NCBI RefSeq assembly: GCF_019331695.1
Contig: NZ_JAHBBI010000001.1
Coordinates: 1-64,000 of the forward strand
Direction of reading: 5' to 3'
Origin: Bifidobacterium pluvialisilvae
Lineage (GTDB): Bacteria; Actinomycetota; Actinomycetes; Actinomycetales; Bifidobacteriaceae
Length of the DNA: 64,000 nt
The notes beneath the pieces were generated by a model that worked only from the letters and a program-made list of their open reading frames with translations, was not told where the DNA came from and searched no databases. Position 1 is the stretch's first letter. Every line of letters starts with the position of its first letter. Both the position numbers and the translations under genes were made by a program. Below, in pieces: positions 10,125 through 18,289 of this stretch.

Positions 10125-10169
10125 CCCCTCAGTCGTCTTACGACGACAGCTCCCCTCCAGAGGGGAGCC
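10125..10169 (+). repeat. double-hairpin repeat, copy B
   Basis: CCCCTCAGTC is followed by hairpin TCGTC-TTA-CGACGA, then by hairpin GCTCCCCT-CCAG-AGGGGAGC. It is in the same orientation as copy A, 80 bases away, with the conserved joint GACAGCTCCC. The sequence 10090-10124 between the copies shows nothing else recognisable. Confidence 0.8.
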
Positions 10170-10184
10170 AATGGGATGGTGCAC

Positions 10185-10847
10185 TCAGCTTTCGATGAAC
10201 CTGTCGATCTGCTTCTGGCTGCCGAGGATGATGATCTCGCCGTTGTGCTTCATCACGATGTCGTTGGATCCGTACTGGAACTCCTCACCGGGGTTCTTCA
10301 CGCCGATGACGCTGACCCCGTACCGGCCGTGCACATCCGCCTCGGCGATGGTCTGGCCGCATACGGCGTACGGGGTGAGCACCTTCACCACGGAATACGG
10401 TCCTTCGATCTCGATGTAGTCGAGATAACGGCTGGCGAGCAGGTGGCCGACGCGCTTGCCGCCGTCGGTCTCCGGACGGAACACGTGACTGGCGCCGATG
10501 CGTTGCAGGATGCGCGTATGCTGGCGCGAGATGGACTTCGCCCACACGTCGGGGATGCCGGCGTCGAGCAGGTTGCCGGTCGTGAGGATCGACGCCTCGA
10601 CGCTGTCGCCGATGGCGACCAGCGCAGCGTCGAAGTTCGAGGCGTTGATCTGCTCCACGGCCAACGGGTCGGTGAGGTCGGCCTCCATCACCGGCACCTT
10701 GCCCGACCATCGTGCGATGATCGCCGGATCGCGGTCGACGCCGAGCACGTCCTCGCCCAGTTCGCCGAGCGTGCGCGCGGCCGCCGTGCCGAAACGTCCC
10801 AGTCCGACGACCAGGATCGACCGGTTCTCGATATGCGTGGAGCCCAT
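10185..10847 (-). CDS. potassium uptake regulatory subunit, KtrA/TrkA type
   Basis: A cytosolic RCK protein. It has an N-terminal Rossmann fold with the NAD(H)/ATP loop GLGRFGTAAARTLGELG followed by the acidic VDRD, and a C-terminal RCK_C domain (GEEFQYGSNDIVMKHNGEII). It gates the membrane subunit encoded directly upstream on the same strand. The ATG at 10847 follows AGGAGG at a 9-base spacing and gives 220 residues, the usual KtrA size. An in-frame ATG at 10892 preceded by GGGGA is the alternative (235 residues). The gap to the upstream gene is 102 bases. Confidence 0.9.
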   Translation of the reverse strand: MGSTHIENRSILVVGLGRFGTAAARTLGELGEDVLGVDRDPAIIARWSGKVPVMEADLTDPLAVEQINASNFDAALVAIGDSVEASILTTGNLLDAGIPDVWAKSISRQHTRILQRIGASHVFRPETDGGKRVGHLLASRYLDYIEIEGPYSVVKVLTPYAVCGQTIAEADVHGRYGVSVIGVKNPGEEFQYGSNDIVMKHNGEIIILGSQKQIDRFIES

Positions 10848-10949
10848 CTGGCTGTTCCTCCTGCCAAGCATGTCCTGCAACAACGAAATCATAGCTGTGT
10901 TCCCCGTCGGTTGTTCCTCGAAATCATCCGTTCGCCCGTCCCTTCGGCG

Positions 10950-12365
10950 TCATCCCACGATGATGCTTTCGGCCGGATAGCGCACCGCCTGCGGCGGCTG
11001 CGGCTTGGAGATGGCGTAGGCCACGGTCATCGGTCCGAGACGGCCCACGAACATGAGTATGGCAAGCACGTACAGCGTCCCCGGGTTCGACGTGTCGGCG
11101 ACGCCCAGCGTGTATCCGCCCAATCCGAACGCCGAGCAGCATTCGAACAGGATGTCGGTGAGCGAACGCTGCGTGATCGTCAGCAGGATCAGCGAGGCCA
11201 CGTAGATGAGTGCACCGCAGGTGGCGGTGATGGCGATCGCCATGATCACGGTCTGCGTGTGCAGGCGCTTGCCGAACACGGCGTCGTCCTTGCGACGCAT
11301 GAACGACGCCCTGCAGACCAGGATCAGCGTGGCGAACGTGGTGACGCGGATGCCACCGGCCGTCGACGCCGAGCCGCCGCCGATGAACATGATCATCGAC
11401 ATGAACAGCTTCGTCTGCTCGGTGACATGCGGCATCCACGAGATGTCGAATCCCGCCGACCGGGGCATGACCGCCGCGACCAGCGCATGCCAGAGCTTCG
11501 ATGAGATGTCGGCGTTCCAGAAAAGCGTGCGGTTGTTCCACTCGACCAGCAGGAACCAGACCAGCGAGGCGGTGACCAGACCGAGCGTCGTCGTCACGGT
11601 GAGCTTCGTATGCAGGTTCCAGTGGCGCGGGCCGTCATGGCGGCGTGCGGTCTTCACGATGTTGAGAATCACGGGGAAGCCGAGCGTGCCGACGAAGGCG
11701 CTGAGCAGTATCGGCAGGCCGACACCCCAGCTGTTCACGTACAGTCCGGCGGAATCCGGTGTGAACCCGGCGTTGTTGTACGACGCGACCGCGAAGAACA
11801 CCGCCTCCCACAGGGAATGGACGGCATGCCCCTCGTTCAGCCTGAGCAGCGCCGGCAGCAGCATGAAGAACGCGATGGCCTCCACGCTGAACGTGCATAC
11901 GAGCACCACGGTGATCACCGACTGCACCTCGCTGAGCTTGGAAGCGCCCAGCTCGTCCGCGGCGAGCAGCTTCTGCGAGACGCGGATGCGGCGGCTGATG
12001 GTCATGGTGATCAGCGACGCGAACGTCATCACGCCCAGACCGCCCATCTGTATGGAGACCAGAATCACGGCCTGGCCGAAATACGTCCAGAATCCGGCCG
12101 TGTTGACGATGGCGATGCCGCATGTGGACAGGGCCGACACCGCGGTGAAGAACGCCGTGTTGAAATCCGTGACCGTATGGGTGCGCGACGACACCGGCAG
12201 CATCAGGAGCATGGTCGACAGACCGATGAGCACCAGGAAATAGGCGATGGAAAGACGTCCCGGATGGGCGACCAGCCGTTCCAGCCACGTCCCGCGGACG
12301 CCTGCCGGACGATTGCGGAGAGCCTTTCCGATGCCATGGAACGGCCGAAATCTGCGATGCACCAC
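10950..12365 (-). CDS. potassium uptake membrane subunit, KtrB/TrkH type
   Basis: A polytopic K+ channel-like transporter of 471 residues, close to KtrB length. Multiple hydrophobic segments are organised as repeated M1-P-M2 units; selectivity-filter-like turns are seen in FTAVSALSTCGIAIV and in ASYNNAGFTP, MPRSAGFD and AFGLGGYTLG. It would form the membrane dimer regulated by the adjacent RCK protein. The start is a GTG at 12365 without a clear Shine-Dalgarno sequence. The first 30 residues are basic and cytosolic, so a later start is possible. serB ends the same reverse-strand block upstream. Confidence 0.9.
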   Translation of the reverse strand: MVHRRFRPFHGIGKALRNRPAGVRGTWLERLVAHPGRLSIAYFLVLIGLSTMLLMLPVSSRTHTVTDFNTAFFTAVSALSTCGIAIVNTAGFWTYFGQAVILVSIQMGGLGVMTFASLITMTISRRIRVSQKLLAADELGASKLSEVQSVITVVLVCTFSVEAIAFFMLLPALLRLNEGHAVHSLWEAVFFAVASYNNAGFTPDSAGLYVNSWGVGLPILLSAFVGTLGFPVILNIVKTARRHDGPRHWNLHTKLTVTTTLGLVTASLVWFLLVEWNNRTLFWNADISSKLWHALVAAVMPRSAGFDISWMPHVTEQTKLFMSMIMFIGGGSASTAGGIRVTTFATLILVCRASFMRRKDDAVFGKRLHTQTVIMAIAITATCGALIYVASLILLTITQRSLTDILFECCSAFGLGGYTLGVADTSNPGTLYVLAILMFVGRLGPMTVAYAISKPQPPQAVRYPAESIIVG

Positions 12366-12421
12366 TACGAAACGCTAACTCGGAATCCCGACAACGGGGC
12401 AATGCCATCCATACATAGGGG

Positions 12422-13123
12422 TCAGGCGGCCGGGGCGGCGTCGATGATGTCGAACGCCTTCATCAGGTCACGGTCATCGATGGCGTAGGGGGCGGCGTCA
12501 CGCGTCTTCGGCTTCGCACAGAACGCGATGCCGATGCCGGCCGCCTGGATCATGGGAATGTCATTGGCGCCGTCACCGATGGCCACGGTCGCCGTCATCG
12601 GAATGCCCATCTGCGCGGCCCAGCGCCGCAGCGATGCCAGTTTGGTCTCCTTGGTGACGATGTCGCCGCGCAGGCCGCCGGTCAACATGCCGTCGACGAT
12701 CTCCAGACCGTTCGCCGTGCAGAAGTCGATGCCGGCGTCGTCCGCCAGACGGTCGGCGATCTCGTGGAATCCGCCGGAGACCACGCCCACCTTCCAGCCG
12801 CGTCCGTGCGCGGTGCGCACCAGTTCGGCGGCGCCGTTGGTGAGATGACAGCGATGGTAGACCGTGTCCAGCACCGTGGCGGGCATGCCCTTGAGCAGGG
12901 CCACGCGTTCACGCAGCGCCGCCTTGAAGTCCAGTTCGCCGCGCATGGCGCGTTCGGTGATGGCAGCCACGCGTTCGCCGATGCCGGCCTCCTCGCCGAG
13001 CATGTCGATGACCTCCTCGTCGATGAGCGTGGAATCCACGTCCATGACGATAAGACGGACTGCGTTATCGGCGTCGGAACGGTCCGCCGCCGGAGAAGTG
13101 GTAAGGGAAGTAAATGCGCGCAT
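12422..13123 (-). CDS. serB: phosphoserine phosphatase
   Basis: A HAD enzyme catalysing the last step of serine synthesis. Motif I is VMDVDSTLIDEEVIDMLGEE, carrying the DxDST nucleophile typical of SerB. Motif II is VVSGGFHEIAD, followed by the lysine region VTKETKL and motif IV AIGDGANDIPMIQAAGIGIAF. These are the specific SerB forms rather than generic HAD. The ATG at 13123 is preceded closely by AAGAAG. A GTG at 13159 would add 12 unconserved residues. About 233 residues, single domain without an ACT domain. Confidence 0.93.
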   Translation of the reverse strand: MRAFTSLTTSPAADRSDADNAVRLIVMDVDSTLIDEEVIDMLGEEAGIGERVAAITERAMRGELDFKAALRERVALLKGMPATVLDTVYHRCHLTNGAAELVRTAHGRGWKVGVVSGGFHEIADRLADDAGIDFCTANGLEIVDGMLTGGLRGDIVTKETKLASLRRWAAQMGIPMTATVAIGDGANDIPMIQAAGIGIAFCAKPKTRDAAPYAIDDRDLMKAFDIIDAAPAA

Positions 13124-13247
13124 TCTTCTTATTCTCGGTCCGTATGGGGACAAAACCACGGATGGATGGGGAGATCCCGTGCAAGGCTGGGAAAGATTCC
13201 CCCGGAATCGACGTCCGACGTCGTCGACGATGGTTCAATCGTCAACC

Positions 13248-13946
13248 ATGACGTTTACGAACACCATCATGTCGGCCGCGTCGGCCGCCGTCTGCCCATC
13301 CACGCAGCCCGGCCTCATCGGTGCCATGACCGATTGGCTGGTGGGACTCATGGGCGCATTGGGGGGCATCGGCGTGGGAACGGCCATAGCGCTGGAATCC
13401 GTGTTTCCCCCGATTCCCAGCGAGATCATCCTCCCCCTGGCCGGATTCACCGCATCCACGGGCAGGCTCTCCCTGGTCGAGGCGATCATCTGGGCGACGA
13501 TAGGGTCGCTCGTCGGCGCATGGACGCTTTACGGGGCATCACGGTGCATCGGCCTCGACCGGCTGATGGCCATCGCGGACCGCATCCCCGGGGTGAGCCG
13601 CGAGGACCTCGCCAAGGCCGACCGGTGGTTCGCGCGATTCGGCGCCTGGTCCGTGCTCATCGGCCGAGTGATTCCCGTGGTGCGTTCGCTCATCTCCATT
13701 CCCGCGGGATTCAACGCCATGAACTTCGGCCGGTTCACCGGCTGGACGCTGCTCGGTTCGGCGGTGTGGAACACCATACTGATCGGGGCCGGCTACGCGC
13801 TGGGGGAGAACTGGTGCTCGATGCTCGGCGTGCTCGGCGCGTTCGAGGACGCGGTCATCGCCGTCGTGGTCCTCGTGATCGTGGCGTTGCTGGCCCGTTG
13901 GGTGCATAATCTGATAGGAACCCGAAAAGGCGGCGATAATGACTGA
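13248..13946 (+). CDS. DedA-family membrane protein
   Basis: An integral membrane protein of about 232 residues with the DedA (SNARE-associated) core. The reentrant segment ESVFPPIPSEIILPLAGF and the conserved GR-IP-RSL-SIPAG pattern (IGRVIPVVRSLISIPAGFNA) are clear, followed by C-terminal transmembrane helices. DedA proteins act in envelope homeostasis and are thought to move undecaprenyl phosphate or phospholipids. ATG 13248 is chosen; in-frame ATGs at 13230 and 13327 are alternatives and no strong ribosome-binding site decides. The gene overlaps the start of arc by 8 bases, so it may be co-transcribed with the pupylation genes. Confidence 0.87.
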   Translation: MTFTNTIMSAASAAVCPSTQPGLIGAMTDWLVGLMGALGGIGVGTAIALESVFPPIPSEIILPLAGFTASTGRLSLVEAIIWATIGSLVGAWTLYGASRCIGLDRLMAIADRIPGVSREDLAKADRWFARFGAWSVLIGRVIPVVRSLISIPAGFNAMNFGRFTGWTLLGSAVWNTILIGAGYALGENWCSMLGVLGAFEDAVIAVVVLVIVALLARWVHNLIGTRKGGDND

Positions 13947-15540
13947 TGAAGCATCGAAGGCCGGCGGCGAACCGCCGGAGGGGCAGTGGAGGCGTCGCTG
14001 CGAACAGCTGAGCGAACACGCCGACGTGCTGCAGGCGAAGAACCACGCGCTCGCACAGGCGCTCAACCGCGCCGGCAGGGAGCTGCGGCAGGCGAAGTCG
14101 CAACTGGTGAACCTCGCGCAGCCTCCGGAGAACTTCGCCGTGTTCGTCCGCGTGGACTCCAGCCATGTGGACGACGACGGCGTGCGCCATGCCGCGGCCG
14201 AGGTGGTCATGGGGTCGCGCCGCATGGTGGTGCCGGTCTCGGACCTGGTGAACGTGGACCGCCTCTCATGCGGGCAGACGGTCCTGCTCAACGAGAACAT
14301 GGTGATCGTGGCCACGCGGGACCTTCCGCTCGGCGGCACCGTGCGCCAGGTGGAGGAGACGCTGCCCGGGGGACGCCTGATGGTAGTGGACCAGAGCGGG
14401 CGCATCGACGTGGCGATTCGTTCGGGCGCGCTGGCGAACACGGAATTCGACCATGGCGACCGCGTGCTGCTCGACGCCTCCGGCACCATAGCGCTGGAGA
14501 CGCTGCCTCGGCAGGACGAGGGCGACCTGGTGCTGGAGGAGGTGCCGGACGTCTCCTTCGACGACATCGGCGGCCTCGACGCGCAGATCGATCAGATCCG
14601 CGACGCCGTCGAACTGCCGTTCCTGCACCGCGACCTGTTCGAACGCTACGACCTGACCCCGCCCCGCGGCGTGCTGCTCTACGGCCCTCCGGGCAACGGC
14701 AAGACGCTGATCGCCAAGGCCGTGGCGAATTCCCTGGCCAAGGGCAGCGGCGACGAATCCGGCGTTTTCCTTTCGGTCAAGGGGCCGGAGATTCTCAGCA
14801 AGTTCGTCGGCGAGTCCGAGCGCATCATCCGCTCCATCTTCGACCGGGCGCGCCGCCGCGCCGCGGACGGCAGCCCCGTCATCGTGTTCATCGACGAGAT
14901 GGACTCCCTGCTGCGCACCCGCGGTTCGGGGGTCTCCTCCGACGTGGAGACCACGATCGTGCCGCAGTTCCTCTCCGAACTCGACGGCATCGAGACGCTG
15001 CGCAACGTCATGGTCATCGGGGCCTCGAACCGCATCGACATGATCGACCCCGCCGTGCTGCGGCCCGGACGGCTCGACGTGAAGATTCGCATCGACCGGC
15101 CGGGCAGGAGCCAGGCCGCATCCATCCTGCGGCATTACCTGACCGACGACCTGCCGCTCGCCGACGGCGCGACCGCCGACGACCTCGTCGCCGTGACGGC
15201 CGGCGACATCTTCCGACGCGACGCCAGCCGCCACGTCTGCGACATCGCCGACGAATCCGGCCAATGGACCAGCGTGTACTTCGCCGACCTCATCTCCGGC
15301 GCGATGCTGAAGAACATCGTGGACCGGGCCAAGACCGCCGCGGTCAAGGCGTCCATCACCCAGGGGCGCGAGGCCCGCCTCGACGCCGCGTCGCTGGGTG
15401 CGGCCATCGGCGAGGAGTACCGTGAATGCGTGGACTCCATCAGCGGGGTCAACCCGCGGCAGTGGGTCACGCTCAACGGCATCGACGTCAACCGCGCCAC
15501 CGCCGTGGTGCCGGCAACCGACCAAGCGAGGAGAATATGA
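13939..15540 (+). CDS. arc: AAA+ ATPase ARC (proteasome-associated ATPase homologue)
   Basis: ARC/Mpa forms a hexameric ring that unfolds pupylated proteins. The 533 residues show, in order, an N-terminal coiled coil (about 15-60) that binds Pup, interdomain OB folds (about 70-200) and an AAA module. The AAA module has Walker A GPPGNGKT (249-256), Walker B VIVFIDEMD (Asp319) and sensor/arginine-finger region RPGRLDVKI. The C-terminus ends ATDQARRI and lacks the GQYL tail that docks Mpa onto the 20S core. This fits a genus without a proteasome. The last codon overlaps the dop ATG (ATGA). Confidence 0.93.
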   Translation: MTDEASKAGGEPPEGQWRRRCEQLSEHADVLQAKNHALAQALNRAGRELRQAKSQLVNLAQPPENFAVFVRVDSSHVDDDGVRHAAAEVVMGSRRMVVPVSDLVNVDRLSCGQTVLLNENMVIVATRDLPLGGTVRQVEETLPGGRLMVVDQSGRIDVAIRSGALANTEFDHGDRVLLDASGTIALETLPRQDEGDLVLEEVPDVSFDDIGGLDAQIDQIRDAVELPFLHRDLFERYDLTPPRGVLLYGPPGNGKTLIAKAVANSLAKGSGDESGVFLSVKGPEILSKFVGESERIIRSIFDRARRRAADGSPVIVFIDEMDSLLRTRGSGVSSDVETTIVPQFLSELDGIETLRNVMVIGASNRIDMIDPAVLRPGRLDVKIRIDRPGRSQAASILRHYLTDDLPLADGATADDLVAVTAGDIFRRDASRHVCDIADESGQWTSVYFADLISGAMLKNIVDRAKTAAVKASITQGREARLDAASLGAAIGEEYRECVDSISGVNPRQWVTLNGIDVNRATAVVPATDQARRI

Positions 15541-17141
15541 GCGTTCTGAGGCCGATGGGCACCGAAACCGAATACGCCGTCACGGACGAGGGGAGCGCAC
15601 GCGCCAACCCCGTGCAGCTGTCGTTCGACGTCGTCGACGGCGCGGCCGACGAGACGACGCGCCACATCCGATGGGACTACCGGCCCGAGGACCCGGTCAA
15701 CGACGCGCGCGGCTACCGTCTCGAAAGGGCCGCCGCCCGGCCGGAGATGCTCACCGACGCCCCGCAGCTGCGCGTGACCAACACCATCGCCCCCAACGGG
15801 GGACGCATCTACGTGGACCACGCCCATCCCGAGTACTCCGCGCCCGAGACGCTCGACCCGTTCGAGGCCCTGCGCTACGACCGCGCCGGCGACCTGCTCA
15901 TGGCCGAGGCCGCACGCCGGGCGAACGGGCGCACGGGCCGGCGCATCGCCCTGTTCCGCAACAACGTGGACGGCAAGGGCGCCAGCTGGGGATCGCATGA
16001 AAGCTACCAGATATCACGCGCCGTGCCGTTCGACACCCTCGCCGCGCTCATGACCGCGCACTTCGTCACCCGGCAGCTCTACTGCGGCAGCGGACGCGTG
16101 GGCATCGGAGAACGCAGCGAGGAGCCTGGATTCCAGCTCAGCCAGCGCGCCGACTACATGCATGCGCGCATCGGGCTGCAGACCACGTTCGAACGTCCCA
16201 TCGTCAACACGAGGGACGAATCGCACAGCACCGACGCATACCGACGTCTGCATGTGATCGTCGGCGACGCGAACCGCATGGACGTGCCGGAGGCGCTGCG
16301 TCTCGGCACCACCAGCATGGTCGCATGGCTGGCCGAGAACGCGGACGACGCCGGATACGACCTGCGCGCCCTGCTGGGAAGGATCGGCCTCGACGACCCG
16401 GTGGACGCCATCCACACGGTGTCCCACGACCTCGGTCTGCGCACGCCGCTGGCCGCGGCCGCGGGGGGAAGCATCACCGCATGGCAGATCCAGGTGCTGC
16501 TGCGGTCCGCGGTCTACGAGGTGGCGGCCGCCATCCACGGCACCGACATCGACGGGGAGCCGTTGTGGCCGGACGAGCCGACGAAGCGCATCATGGCCAT
16601 GTGGGGCGAGGCCCTGCGCGACGTCATGCAGGTCGCCCACGCCGACGGCGAGGAGCGGCTCGGCATGTCCGGTGCCGCCGGCCGGCTGGAATGGCTGCTC
16701 AAATGGCAGCTGATGGAGCGTCTGCGCCGCCGGCGCGGCACAGGCTGGGACGACGCGCGCATCCGTGCCATGGACATCGCGTGGGCGGCCCTCGACGAAA
16801 GACGCTCGGTGTTCACGGCGGTCGAGCCCCACGCCGCCACGCTGGTGCCGCGGGACGCACTGCTGTCGGCACGCACCGAGGCGCCGGCCTCGACCCGCGC
16901 ATGGTTCCGCGCATGGCTGATCGGCCGGTTCCCCGCCGACGTCGTGGCCGCGTCGTGGAAGAGCATGACCGTGCGGGCCTCGGACGGCACCCTGCACGAC
17001 ATCGCCATCGACGACCCGCGGGCGCACACGGCCGCCGATCTGCGCCGCAGGCTCGACCGGACCACGAATGTGGACGAGCTGCTGGCCATGCTGGACCGGA
17101 CGCCGGCCGACGAGTCCGGCGAAAGCGACGACAACGAATAA
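15537..17141 (+). CDS. dop: Pup deamidase/depupylase
   Basis: Dop belongs to the glutamine-synthetase-like carboxylate-amine ligase fold. It removes Pup from lysines and, where needed, deamidates a C-terminal Gln of Pup. The N-terminal MGTETEYAVTDEG carries the Mg-ATP glutamates. IYVDHAHPEYSAPE carries the catalytic aspartate at about residue 94. The roughly 40-residue Dop-specific loop lies between them (DGAADETTRHIRWDY onwards), which separates it from PafA. Length is 534 residues. ATGA overlap with arc and GGAG before the start show tight coupling. Because Pup here already ends in Glu, depupylation is the likely sole job. Confidence 0.93.
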   Translation: MSVLRPMGTETEYAVTDEGSARANPVQLSFDVVDGAADETTRHIRWDYRPEDPVNDARGYRLERAAARPEMLTDAPQLRVTNTIAPNGGRIYVDHAHPEYSAPETLDPFEALRYDRAGDLLMAEAARRANGRTGRRIALFRNNVDGKGASWGSHESYQISRAVPFDTLAALMTAHFVTRQLYCGSGRVGIGERSEEPGFQLSQRADYMHARIGLQTTFERPIVNTRDESHSTDAYRRLHVIVGDANRMDVPEALRLGTTSMVAWLAENADDAGYDLRALLGRIGLDDPVDAIHTVSHDLGLRTPLAAAAGGSITAWQIQVLLRSAVYEVAAAIHGTDIDGEPLWPDEPTKRIMAMWGEALRDVMQVAHADGEERLGMSGAAGRLEWLLKWQLMERLRRRRGTGWDDARIRAMDIAWAALDERRSVFTAVEPHAATLVPRDALLSARTEAPASTRAWFRAWLIGRFPADVVAASWKSMTVRASDGTLHDIAIDDPRAHTAADLRRRLDRTTNVDELLAMLDRTPADESGESDDNE

Positions 17142-17176
17142 CCATGAACGAAGGACATCTGCAAGGAGATCGCCGT

Positions 17177-18007
17177 ATGGAACTGCGTGAACTCGCCGTC
17201 GAGGTCGCGAAAGTGGTCGAGGAGGCGGGACGACTCGCCTATCAGGACCAGATGAAGCCCCATGACCTGAACGTCCCCCATGACGACCGGCGTGCGAAGA
17301 CCCGCTACTCGTCGGAGGTGGACGAACGTCTGGTGCGCTACTGCCATGAGCGCATCAACGCCATCGAACCGCATCCCTGCTGGGAGGAGGTGGGCAGTGA
17401 CCGGAAGCCGGGCGGCCTCTATTGGTGCATCGGCCACATCGACGGCGCCATCAACTACCGGCGCAACATGCCGGAATGGACCGTCACCGTCTCCCTGTTC
17501 GAAGTGGACGGGGACGGCCGCGACGTCCCCATCCTCGGCATCGTCCACGCGCCCGCCCTCGGCGTGACCTACATGGGCGCACGCGGCAAGGGCGCCATCC
17601 GCGTCCGCACCACCGAACTGGGGGAGAAGCGGGAAAAGATCATGCCCTCCACCACGTCCACGCTCGCCGACGCCGTGGTGAGCTTCGGAATGTCGTACTT
17701 CCCCAAGGAGTCGAGGCGCGCGCTCGAGACGGCGTCGGCCATCGCCGGCCTGCCCACCGACATCAAACGCGTGGGGCCGGTCTCCATGGACCTGTGCAAG
17801 GTGGCGGACGGCACCTACGACGCCTACTTCGAACCGTCATTGCATTCCTGGGACGTGCCGGGCGTATCCGCCGGGGCGGTCGTGCTGCGCGAGGCCCAGG
17901 GACGCCTCGAACGATGGGACGGCAGCGACATCATGTGGGGCGACAGCAACGATGTCGTGGCCTCCAATGGTCCCATCATGGACGAACTGCGCCCATACCT
18001 GAGATAA
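17177..18007 (+). CDS. inositol-monophosphatase-like protein with an altered metal site
   Basis: The 276-residue product has the inositol-monophosphatase fold pattern: CWEEVGSD (metal Glu region), a middle motif and C-terminal WDVPGVSAGAVVLREAQG, which corresponds to the family WDxAAGxxIxxEAGG. The middle motif, normally W-x-x-D-P-L-D-G-T-x-N, reads WCIGHIDGAIN. The first metal aspartate is therefore Gly and the Thr is Ala, while the second Asp remains. Catalytic power may be lost or changed. AAGGAG lies 8 bases before ATG 17177, which decides this start over ATG 17144. It sits between dop and pup, so a link to pupylation is possible but unproven. Confidence 0.8.
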   Translation: MELRELAVEVAKVVEEAGRLAYQDQMKPHDLNVPHDDRRAKTRYSSEVDERLVRYCHERINAIEPHPCWEEVGSDRKPGGLYWCIGHIDGAINYRRNMPEWTVTVSLFEVDGDGRDVPILGIVHAPALGVTYMGARGKGAIRVRTTELGEKREKIMPSTTSTLADAVVSFGMSYFPKESRRALETASAIAGLPTDIKRVGPVSMDLCKVADGTYDAYFEPSLHSWDVPGVSAGAVVLREAQGRLERWDGSDIMWGDSNDVVASNGPIMDELRPYLR

Positions 18008-18097
18008 TGCGTTATCTTGCAAGCGGAACAGTGGGCCTACGATACGGCACGCACGCCGCGGGCATACGAACACGATACGAATCCAAGGAGCGAACAC

Positions 18098-18289
18098 ATG
18101 CCACAGGAGCAGATCTCATCACAGGACTCCGGCCGGGAACAGGCCGCCGACCAGGACAGCACGCGCAAGGAGGGCGATTTCTCGCAGCAGGCGTCCAGCC
18201 TCGACTCCCTGCTCGACGACATCGAATCCACGCTGGAGACCAACGCCGAGGAATACGTCTCCAGCTTCGTGCAGAAGGGCGGCGAGTGA
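18098..18289 (+). CDS. pup: prokaryotic ubiquitin-like protein Pup
   Basis: A 63-residue, acidic, Gln/Ser-rich, mostly disordered protein. The C-terminal half [20 protein letters not shown] followed by QKGGE is the signature of Pup. The last residue is Glu, so PafA can ligate it directly without prior deamidation by Dop. AAGGAG lies 7 bases before the ATG. It starts 90 bases after the phosphatase-like gene and its stop abuts the pafA start. The helical segment around residues 30-55 is the part that pairs with the ARC coiled coil. Confidence 0.95.
   Translation: MPQEQISSQDSGREQAADQDSTRKEGDFSQQASSLDSLLDDIESTLETNAEEYVSSFVQKGGE

Noticed and set aside
10045..10169. Repeats at 10 kb as a CRISPR array
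   Set aside because: Only two copies, with variable hairpin stems and no regular spacers or cas genes; they fit a dispersed palindromic family.
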